Shown here piece after piece: positions 55,501 to 64,000 of a stretch of DNA of 64,000 bases. A program made the position numbers and the translations under genes. Position 1 is the first letter of the stretch. Every line of letters begins with the position of its first letter. Below the pieces are notes generated by a model. The model had not been told where the DNA came from, searched no databases, and was given only the letters and a program-made list of their open reading frames with translations. Origin of the DNA: Drosophila pseudoobscura (Eukaryota > Arthropoda > Insecta > Diptera > Drosophilidae); assembly GCF_009870125.1 (NCBI RefSeq), contig NC_046679.1:29822001-29886000 (forward strand), in the 5' to 3' direction.

Positions 55501-57451
55501 CTACCGCTCAAAGAGGAGCATAAACAATTTTTACTTAAGGTATTGCTGCCATTGCACAAAGCCAAGAGCCTCTCGGTCTATCATCCACAGTTGACCTACT
55601 GTGTGGTGCAGTTCCTCGAGAAGGATCCCAGTTTGTCCGAGGCGGTCATCAAGTGAGTGTTGAGCCCAACTTCCGCACAACATGCCGTGAGCATGAGATG
55701 TACAACACATTAAAATTGATTTATTGTCCCCATCCCATGCAGAAGTTTGCTTAAGTTCTGGCCGAAGACGCACAGTCCCAAGGAGGTGATGTTCTTGAAT
55801 GAGGTGGAAGAGCTGCTGGATGTGATCGAGCCGGCCGAGTTCCAGAAGGTGATGGTGCCGCTGTTTCGTCAGATAGCCAAGTGTGTCTCCTCGCCGCACT
55901 TTCAGGTGGCCGAACGGGCGTTGTATTATTGGAACAACGAGTACATTATGTCCCTAATAGCGGACAATTCGGCGGTTATACTGCCAATAATGTTCCCAGC
56001 GTTGAATCGCAACTCCAAGACGCACTGGAACAAGACCATACACGGTCTCATTTACAATGCGCTCAAGCTGTTCATGGAGATGGATCAGCGGTTGTTCGAC
56101 GAGTGCAGCAAGAACTACAAGCAAGACAAGCAGATGTACGGACAGCACACTACCCTCTTAATATTGTATATCTAATCGTATGATTGTTGTTGTCTTCCGA
56201 CAGGGAGCGAGAGAAGCTGTCGCACCGGGAGGAGCTTTGGCAGCAGGTGGAGAGCCTGGCCAGGACCAATCCAGAGTGGTCCAGGTCGAGCTATTTCAAT
56301 AACAGCCGCCTGCAGCAGCAGCAGCAGCTAACCGATAGTCAAAATCTGTACGATCAATACAATGAGAATGATCTAACGTACGATCAGCTACCGCAGCAGT
56401 CGCGCCAGCCACCGCCGCCGCTACCACCACAGAAACAGTCGTCGCTGCAGGAGCCCCGAGAGGTGAGACAGGCACTTGCCACACTAACCACACTAAACAA
56501 CTACTAATCCCGCCAATGTGTGATCTGATCCATGGCGTCTGCTGTGAGCTGTGCCCAGCGAACACCTACTCTAATTCAACTCTAATTCTAATCGAACGAA
56601 TGTCTGTTAAAATTAATCACACTCATGTCATTTAAACAACAAACAAAAAAACAAAATACATATTTGTATATCTTTAACTTTTGTCTATTTATTTATTATC
56701 TCTTATTGGTTCTCTCACTGTCTTTAAACCCGAATTCATAAGCACAACAAATACTCTTCTCACTCTCCTCTCTCGCTCTGTCTATACGGCTTTAATTCTG
56801 AGCAAACATGTACGCACAGTGGTTCATCGAAATTGGGCGGGAAAAATATACATAAATATTTAGCGAAGTGTAGTTCCATATTCAAACCAACATTTGTATA
56901 AATATCATTCATTCAAATACTTCTAAACTGAAATGGAAATTGAACCACTGTGCCTACGCTCTAACACACTGGAAACACAACCATATACACGCACAATCCC
57001 ACCGCCACCCACACCCACACGATCTCGAATTGGACTTTGTAACATATGAAACCGAAAAGAGGAGTTTTCATCAGTTAGTGGATGTACATTTCGTAGCTGT
57101 GTGGTTCCATCTGTAAGGGGGGCACCAAAAGCCAAAAACTTCTTCTACGCACTTCCTATATCGTTAACGTAACGTAACTCACTCGTAACGTCACACCAGT
57201 CACCATGTAACGTCACTTGTCCGTGTTGCGAAACACGTATGCTGTACCTGTTGTTGCGGGCACTTTACATATATTTTGGCCTACCCCACTTCCGTTACTC
57301 ACAGATACGCGGCGAACGGAACAAGGAGAAGCCATTGCTGAGGCGAAAATCCGATCTGCCCACGGACAGCGGCACTGTGCGAGCCCTAATCGAGCACAAG
57401 CGACAAGATGAGTTCTTAACAACGCCGCCGCCAGACGGAAGCAATTACTGA
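49555..57451 (+). CDS. wrd: PP2A B56 (B') regulatory subunit, well-rounded (eight coding exons)
   Basis: Regulatory subunit that directs the PP2A phosphatase to LxxIxE-type substrates. Exons: 49555-49959, 51102-51279, 54749-54945, 55010-55344, 55422-55652, 55743-56135, 56204-56462 and 57305-57451. All phases agree; total 714 residues. The first 135 residues ([12 protein letters not shown]...) are Thr/Ala/Ser-rich. Exon 2 gives the family's [12 protein letters not shown]. From EREELFIQK on, the HEAT-like B56 core is nearly complete, with [52 protein letters not shown] and [15 protein letters not shown]. The last exon gives LLRRKSDLP and HKRQDEFL, as in other B56 C-termini. wrd rather than its paralogue wdb is chosen because of the sr-to-cdm gene order. 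Alternative ends and starts are described separately. Confidence 0.92.
49960..51101 (+). other. wrd: wrd intron after the first coding exon
   Basis: Bounded by GAG|GTGAGT and CACTCTTTCAG. It contains (TA)n-rich DNA at 50126-50156 and no supported exon, though AACTCAGAATAAAACACACCCACAGGCAGCG (from 50789) includes an acceptor-like end that might mark an alternative first exon. Confidence 0.6.
51280..52851 (+). other. wrd: wrd intron with a likely internal promoter
   Basis: Contains CGGTCACACCG (51545-51555, motif-1-like) and TGGCAACACTG (51703-51713), then a (TG)n run at 51908-51929. This combination suggests a second transcription start feeding the coding block at 52852. T-rich and GT-rich stretches fill the rest. 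Confidence 0.4.
52852..54444 (+). CDS. Coding block inside a wrd intron: nested gene or alternative wrd N-terminus
   Basis: Two open exons, 52852-53736 and 53890-54444, join in phase 0 (AAG|GTTTGC and CTCCAAG|TCACCC), giving 479 residues to TAA 54442-54444. An in-frame stop precedes ATG 52852. Most of it is poly-Q, Ser or Ala. A less biased island carries [18 protein letters not shown] and [17 protein letters not shown], which looks conserved. A second is [19 protein letters not shown]. Near the end, ALPALRG is followed by a weak donor (CGAG|GTTGCT) in phase 1, which is the phase needed to enter the B56 exon at 54749. Joined, the sequence would resemble the family's LPALK(D) just before EREELF. 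So this may be an alternative N-terminus of wrd; a separate nested gene is the other choice. Confidence 0.6.
56463..56507 (+). CDS. wrd: Alternative C-terminus of wrd by reading into the last intron
   Basis: If the donor GAG|GTGAGA at 56463 is not used, the frame continues for 14 codons ([14 protein letters not shown]) to TAA 56505-56507. The protein would lack the [17 protein letters not shown] end. The 842-base final intron makes a short isoform of this kind plausible but unproven. Confidence 0.35.
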   Translation: MRQALATLTTLNNY

Positions 57452-57629
57452 GAAAACAGAAACATAAACAGAACAAACAAAAAACAAATCCCCTGGTCAA
57501 GAACACAACCAAAATCCACCACGAACAACAAATCTCAAAAAAACGCTGGCGTTGCACAAAGTTTTGAAGCAAAGCTTGAGGCTTTCGAGATGAACCCAAA
57601 CAAGGTCCACGATCCACAAACACAATACA

Positions 57630-57660
<31 letters not shown>

Positions 57661-58448
57661 GTACAAAGGCACAAAACGAGGAAAAGAAAAGGAAATCCTT
57701 TTTTGGGGCTTAGTGCGAGGGCGCGTGGACAAGATTAAATACATAATTTCTTTATATAAATACAATATAAAATACTTATCTATAATGAAAAATGCATAGT
57801 ACCAATAAAGATCAGAGAAATCCCAGAATATTTGAATGCGAATGATACAAATATGATTTCGAGCATGCCCGAAGGACAGAAATGATTACTAGCTCTATAC
57901 TGTTTTATTTTGCATGAATTTGCTGTTATTGTTGTTGCTGTTTGCCTAGTGTTTAACAAACGGAACATATACAATAATATTAGAATCCAATTTGTGCTCT
58001 TACCATTTCAGTGAAAACGTGAAACAAAAAAACAAAAACTAAACAAAAGCAGTTATATAAATGTACAGTTGAATTGAATTGTCGTAACTTAAGGCGTAGC
58101 TGTGTTTGCCACCATGATTGAGCATCTACTGCATATTTCGACCTACATATAGCTACATATGTAGCCATAATACCATACCACACAAACCATATACAAATAT
58201 ATACATACATACATATATCTTTAACTACAATGCATACATGGCGCATATAGCTCTGCTCTCTCCACAGCTAAAGTTTATAATATACGCGATTTATATGAGT
58301 AGCCTAGCAATTAGCAGCTTACCTACCCATACATACATGTACGATACACACACACACACCTAAAACAATGAAAGCCTAAAAAGAATGATGCGTTACATAC
58401 ATACATCATATATGTATATGTATGTAAATGAGTGTATTTTTGTATGTA

Positions 58449-58479
<31 letters not shown>

Positions 58480-59025
58480 GATGTTTAAATATACATATGT
58501 GGGGGTACGGGTGTCCATAATCGTATTCCTATTGATCCCAGGAATGCCCAGAGATTTGGTGTAGTTTCTTTTTTGGGGGGAGGTATTTACTGTGACACCG
58601 CCGGATGCTCGGAGCAGGATTGTAGAAGAGGAGGATCGGGAGAGCTGCCACCCAAAGATTGTGCCAATTTCTAAGCCTCCCAGGCACAGTGAACACCCTC
58701 TATATTATCATCCACATCGCAACATCAACATCATCTTCATCAACAACAACAACAACAGACTTGGACTATTGCTGGTCGTAGCTACTACTTCTATACTATA
58801 TAGTAATCTAAATATATAACACTGGATCCGTGTCAGCCATTTGTTTGGTTTAATAGTCATTGTCTTTAAAAAGCGGATGGATATTCTCAAATGATTCTTA
58901 ATGAAATGAGAAGATATTGATTGCATGTTGCAGGGAGCTGCTGGATCAAAAAAGTTTTGCTACCACTACCAAGTGCTGTACACAGGCCAAGAAAACGAAA
59001 GGCTTCAGTTTAGCTATAGACACAC

Positions 59026-59065
<40 letters not shown>

Positions 59066-59400
59066 TATATAAAGAGATGTATTTACATATTTTTTGGCAT
59101 TATAGATACATACACGATATGGGGAAAAGTTGCAAAACAATAATAATAATGGCAAGGTCTAGAAAAAAACTGGGGATTAAAGATTCATAAAAACTTGAAA
59201 GGCAGATTTTTTTCATACACGAGGAAATGGTGAAAAATCGAAACTTTCTAAATTTTAAGAATAATAAAATATTTATGTATAAAAAAAATTAAAAAAAATA
59301 TAAAACAAACAATAAATATAAATGAGTTATACACCCTATGGAAAAAATTGTAAATGAAAGCATGTAATTTTTGTAAAATTATAAATAAAAGTTTGTCTTG
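57452..59400 (+). other. wrd: wrd 3' UTR
   Basis: A/T-rich with a CA run (57632-57660), TA runs (58456-58479 and 59032-59065) and several AATAAA words. A short frame at 58594-58819 begins with a protein-like stretch (ARSRIVEEEDRES) but turns into a CAACAA repeat, and no acceptor leads into it, so I leave it as UTR. Confidence 0.55.
59384..59389 (+). terminator. wrd: Likely wrd poly(A) signal
   Basis: AATAAA followed by the GT-rich GTTTGTCTTGTCG. It lies about 220 bases before the stop codon of the convergent gene cdm, so the two 3' UTRs must be short or overlap here. Confidence 0.5.
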
Positions 59401-59609
59401 TCGAGAGTTTTTGGAGATGTTAAAAACTAAGGCGGTGGCGGGTGTGGGAGGTGCGGTAACAACAACTTAAGGTCGAGGAACATTTACAGAGTCGCCTAAA
59501 TTACAGTCTAAATACATGGGACACAGGACAGAAACACATTTAGAATCCAGTTTCGAAAAGCAAAGGTGCGCGATTTGGTTGGCCTCTAAATAGCTTCAGG
59601 CTTCCACAT

Positions 59610-62600
59610 TTACTGAAACTTTTCGGTGAGTCCGCGCAACTTGATGGCCATCTCCGACAGATGCTGTTGCAGCAGCCGCTTGTTCACCTTTTCCCTGTAA
59701 AACAGAAGTCGTTTATAAGCACTTTGCTGCATCAATTTTAAGGCCACACTCACTTGATAATCAAAGAAACATATCGCGACTTTTCTGCATCGTTTAATAG
59801 CGGTGTGGGGAAATGGGGGACGGACATCACGGTCTTTAGCCAGATGGCCAGCTCAGCAGGATACTTTTTGTTAAAGGCCAATATGATATCGGCAAACTTG
59901 TCCACCTGCGAGCGTGGCGTCAAATATCCCACGCACATCATTATGAAGTACACGGTCTGTTCGCCAGTTTTCAACACGACCTCGGTGATGTGTTCGTGGT
60001 TGCGCGACTGAATCGTAAAGTGTGTCATGAACTGTATGCCGCAGCGTATGGCACCGCTTTCGGGCAGCGTCATGCAACGCTGGCCGTAGTAGACGAGGCG
60101 ATCGTAGGCCAGTGTCTTGTCTTCCAATGCCTGAGGTATTTTCTTCACAATCTGAGCCAGGCAGCCAAAGAAGGCCTCCATGGTGTCCGATATATTCGAG
60201 AAGTTCTGCTGTGGCGTGTTCTCAAATAGCTTGAAGCTGTGCTTGATAAACTCCCGCAGAAGTTCTTGCATATAGGGCTTACAGCCCTCTTCCCTGTAAA
60301 ACATGACAATAGTCTGCGGAAGAGAAACTAAATTAAATGATTTCCAACAGAGAGATAGAGAGAGTACGCACTGTCTTGGATATCTCTAGCGTTGGTGCAC
60401 AGCAGCGTGTCTGGAAGCTGGCCACAATAAAGTAGCACAGATCCTGCAGCATGGGCCGGAAGCTGCTTCTTAGGTTCATTATGGCATGCTTCATGGCGCT
60501 ACAGGCGGCCTATAAGTTAAGAACGAGTATGATTTATAGCATTTAGTGCATCCAGCATATGGGTTAAACCAATCTTTTCACCTCTAAGACATCTAGCTCC
60601 TCCACCCACATCTCGGCAATGCGCCTAAAAATTGGCATTGTTCTTTGCATGACCAACAAAACGGGCTGGACAATCTGTATTTCCTTGTCCTCTTCACTCA
60701 AATCGGTATTCAATGAAGAAAACAGAGTGGAGATCATGTTGAGACGGAAAATTGTGCGAATCCGTGCCGTGGGAGTTTTCTGTAGGAATATAAGAAGCCT
60801 TTTTGTATTCATACATTTCAGGGGCAGTGGATTTTGGTTGCACTTACTCCATCAGATTGGCAAATGGCCTGCAACTCCTCAAAGCATGGACTGACTATTA
60901 TGTCCAAGTACTTGGGTATACCATCGGGCGGCAAGAGGCTCATCAATTTGCCAATGCTAAACATCAGCCGCACCGAGTCCGAGTTCTTCATGCGCCCAGC
61001 GTTGAGCGACGCATGGCACGCATTGAGCAGCGGCTCGGCGTATGGCTTCAATTGCAGCTGACAGTCGCGACACAGCTCCTTCAGACCGAGCGTGGCCTGG
61101 GCCGACATGGACGAGTTGAGGCCGCGCACCAGCAGATCTATGGCCGCCGGTATATAGGTGGGATTCTCCATTAACCAATTGCAATAGGAACCAATTGTCT
61201 CCAGGGCCGTGCCCAGCAGCTTAACGTTCATTTTCTCGTATGGTATCTCGTTCAGGACACGCATCAAATTTGGAATTTGTCTCGAAGTGTCGTTGGTAAA
61301 GTGCTCGGCCACCGATTGAAACGAATAGATGCAGGCCTCCAGTTTGGTCCAGTGCGTCGGATGGCGTTGCATATCGGCTATGGCCTCGTCCAACATCGCC
61401 GACAAAATCACCAATATGTAATCGTGCAAGACATCATAGCAGTACATCTAGTAACAGGAGGGGAGGCATGAGCAATGTTTCTTTGAATTTGACTCAGTAA
61501 GCACTTACAAAGGTATCGGATATATCCTGTCTATAGCATCGAAAACATTCCAGATCATCAGAGCTCCATCTGTCCAGTGATTTCTCATCGGGCTGCTCCG
61601 ATTTCCTCACCAGAATGCTGGTCAAGTGTGCGTACAGCGGCTTTATGTACTCCCAGCATCGGCGCTTGTGTTCCTCGTTTGTCATGGCGAAGACCTCGTC
61701 CTGCAGCATATACCAGAAGGCCAGGGCCATGGTGCTGCAGGATTCCTCAACCGGATAGATGCCCGGCTTGTCCGTGCAGTGTAAAATCTCCTGCACCATG
61801 CGATTCACTGTAATCGGTAGAATCGGATCCGGCGAGATGACGCCGCTCAGCAGCAGCGAGGAGTGGCGCTCCACGGCGGACACAAACAGCATGTAAATGT
61901 GGACGATGATGTCCTCGTTGTCATTATCCCGCTTCCACTCCATTTTTGTGATCTCACAGAGCGAGTCCAGATACATTCGCAGCAGAACAAATGCCGTCTT
62001 CGGATAGCTGTGGCTCTCCGGCTGGATCATGATGTTCACCATGGACTTGAGACAGTTCTCGGCCAGCTCATTCTCATCGGCGGACATGCAGCCATCGCCA
62101 GTTTGAACGGCGGGCCAGTAGCACTTGTTGACCACCTCCAAAAGGACAGCCGTAATGGTCACGCAAGCCTCCAGGGAGTAGCCAATATTCCTACGGGGCG
62201 AGAGAGTCAAGTCAACAATTACCGCATGCAATAGCGAAATGTGCATTTCACTCACTTGATCCAAGTGCCAACGCACTTGACAGCTCGTATCATGTTGCTG
62301 TAGGCCTCTGCATCCCACACGCGGTTCATCTGCTGCCTCAGATATGCCTCCATCGTCTGCAGAATGACCGGAACCCGCTTGCCGACTTCCGCTCGCAACG
62401 TGACCCGCTTCACTGAGGTGTGTATAACCTGCGCCTCCTCTGGTATGGCCGTCAGCACCTCCAGCATAATCCAGAGCTGGACGTCGGGCTTGACATTGGG
62501 TATGCGCTGGTTCTGAAAGGTATCAATCACCTCCTCAATGGCATTGGGCCACTCATCGAGCATGTGGACAATATATGCGCCCAGTGCAATGCACAGGCGA

Positions 62601-63050
62601 TTGAGGACAATCTTTGGTCCGCCAGCAAATTGGACAATTTTCTCGAGAATCTTTTGCTTGAGCTCCTCGCGATTCTCCGGCGGCACTTCATTCCAGTGCT
62701 TCATCAGCTTGGCGTGCAGGGTGATTGCGCCAAAAAACTGCACCTCTTGGCTCTGCGCGGGAAGAGAGTAGTTTAGAGTAGAGTTGAATAGGTGCAAGCA
62801 TCGTGGCATGTGTATGCATTCGCATACACGAGTATACATATTGAATTAATTGATGCGCAGGTCTATGTACATATCTTACCTTGCCCAGTTGCATTAGCTG
62901 CCATGAAAATTGCCAGGCTTGCGGGCTGCCCTCGGCCTCCGTAAGCCATTCGTGCGTAATTGCCTGCTCATGGGAGTTTGAGCGATAGAATACGACAACA
63001 GCCTCCTCCAGACGTGCAATATCAATGTTTTCCAAATTGATTCGTTCCAT
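59610..63050 (-). CDS. cdm: Importin-13 orthologue, importin-beta superfamily (eight exons)
   Basis: Nuclear transport receptor that moves cargo both ways across the nuclear pore with Ran. Minus-strand exons: 63050-62880, 62752-62256, 62190-61509, 61447-60848, 60779-60582, 60509-60372, 60313-59754 and 59694-59610. All phases agree; 976 residues, close to human IPO13 (963). The N-terminal HEAT repeats start with WQFSWQLMQLGK and VQFFGAITLHAKL. Family blocks include KIVLNRLCIALG, YPVEESCSTMALAFWYMLQD, YRQDISDTF and the C-terminal EKVNKRLLQQHLSEMA. Six of the seven introns are 53-128 bases. In D. melanogaster this gene is cadmus (CG7212). It converges on wrd. Confidence 0.93.
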
Positions 63051-63635
63051 TTTGCCGTTTTAGAACTGTCCCGGGTATCGATTAGCTACAATTGATTGGT
63101 TTTTTGTTTTGATATTGCCTGAGGAAGGCCCAGGGCCCAGACTTTTAGCCAGGATTTTGCGACTCGGTTTTTAGTCACGAAGAAGTTTTTTTTTGTGCTG
63201 CTTCTTCTTCTTTGCTTATTGACCGAATATTAGGGTTGCCAACATAACAAATTCTTGCCGCTGATATTCTGATATGACACAAAACAAAACATACACACAA
63301 TGTGCATTTATTGGGGGAAACAAAATTTAAACGGAATTAAATCTTATTTTATTAATCCAATTTGTAAAATCCAATAATCGTAGTTTAAAAGTTTTATTTA
63401 TTTTAAGAAACAAGATCTGTCAAAACTTTTCAAGGCAAGTAGTCAAACTAACAAGTAGCAAGCAGTGCATTAATTACAAAAATATAAATTGTATAAATTA
63501 TTGCAAATTTAATTAAAACATTGTTCATAATTTTGTCTTGTTTGTATTTATGTTAGAATTTTTTTTGTTCGTTCCTTAATTATTTTTCGGATTTAATTTT
63601 TAAAACGACGACGAGGAGGTTTTAAACAAATACAT
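63051..63635. other. cdm 5' flank and 3' flank of the edge gene
   Basis: AGGGTTGCCAA at 63233-63242 (minus strand TTGGCAACCCT) is a promoter-type motif about 185 bases before the cdm ATG. The rest is A/T-rich and probably 3' UTR of the minus-strand gene at the window end. Confidence 0.4.
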
Positions 63636-64000
63636 TTAAAAGAATGTAAATTGTAGGCGCCAAAAGCAGTATTTAAGCTTGAAGCCCTGCTCGGCAATAG
63701 ATGTTTTGCTCCCACGATCAACGTAGAGCACAACTTCCTGGTTATCCAATATGATTGAAGCTGCTTTTTCGGCAAAATCGTCGCTCTTGGGATCTAACAT
63801 AGTTCGATCCGTCACAATCCACTTATCCGTCACTATTCCAACGTTCTGCTGCTCGAAAAGTTTGAAAATAGTGCCCAATTCCTTGTCCTTTCCAATGATG
63901 GGCAGTATAAAAGAGCACTTTATCAAGCCAAAAAACTCGATAATGCTGAAGCATTTGTAACGGGGATAAATGGTGCTTGTACCATTGGCTATCCACTCAC
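63636..64000 (-). CDS. Unrecognised minus-strand gene, C-terminal part, cut by the window edge
   Basis: The minus frame is open from the window end to TAA 63636-63638, about 121 residues. Content is protein-like: IGKDKELGTIFKLFEQQNVG, VTDKWIVTDRTMLDPKSDDF and EVVLYVDRGSKTS. I do not recognise the family. One ambiguity: the first minus-strand bases (64000 inward) read GTGAGT, and a good acceptor (AAATGCTTCAG) ends at 63946. Bases 63946-64000 could therefore be a 55-base intron, with the exon starting at 63945. Confidence 0.6.
   Translation of the reverse strand, partial: EWIANGTSTIYPRYKCFSIIEFFGLIKCSFILPIIGKDKELGTIFKLFEQQNVGIVTDKWIVTDRTMLDPKSDDFAEKAASIILDNQEVVLYVDRGSKTSIAEQGFKLKYCFWRLQFTFF

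Noticed and set aside
58594-58819. Protein-like frame in the wrd 3' UTR
   Set aside because: It turns into CAACAA repeats and has no acceptor; treated as UTR, though an alternative last exon cannot be fully excluded.

Overview
The window is chromosomal DNA of a fly of the genus Drosophila. Gene structures are insect-like (short 51-70 nt introns with clean GT-AG sites), homopolymer codon runs (polyQ, polyH, polyA) are abundant, and the long intergenic stretches are rich in A/T and microsatellites. The gene set matches the D. melanogaster stripe (sr) neighbourhood on 3R: sr, then Tapt1, Cbp20, Prx5, a Ubl4A-like gene, wrd and cdm. A dispersed repeat at about 22.1-23.3 kb has the look of the SGM/ISY (DINE-1-like) families of the obscura group, so a D. 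pseudoobscura-type species is my best guess; this is inference.

Layout. 0-7.2 kb: the 3' two exons of sr, an EGR-family zinc-finger transcription factor, with an in-frame open extension after its TAG stop. 7.2-31.9 kb: sr 3' UTR and a gene-poor 22 kb stretch that probably holds sr regulatory DNA, broken by low-complexity islands, tandem repeats, one decayed ORF and one mobile-element copy. 31.9-33.3 kb: a two-exon F-box/LRR-like gene. 34-37.4 kb: intergenic, regulatory-looking. 37.4-39.0 kb: a tandem pair of four-pass membrane protein genes (Snakeskin-like). 39-42.5 kb: intergenic tandem arrays and a frameshifted ORF. 42.5-47.5 kb: a compact housekeeping cluster (Tapt1 -, Cbp20 +, Prx5 -, Ubl4A-like -). 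47.6-59.4 kb: wrd, the B56 subunit of PP2A, with a large coding block inside one of its introns. 59.6-63.05 kb: cdm (importin 13), convergent with wrd. 63.6-64 kb: the end of an unrecognised minus-strand gene cut by the window edge.

How they relate: this is a conserved syntenic block rather than a pathway. sr is a developmental (tendon-cell) gene in a large non-coding domain. The genes from Tapt1 onward are broadly expressed, closely packed genes with short divergent or tandem promoters, several of which carry motif-1-like or GGCAACAC/CCTG-like promoter elements. All exon joins below were made by hand from splice-site consensus and reading-phase agreement; cDNA was not available.
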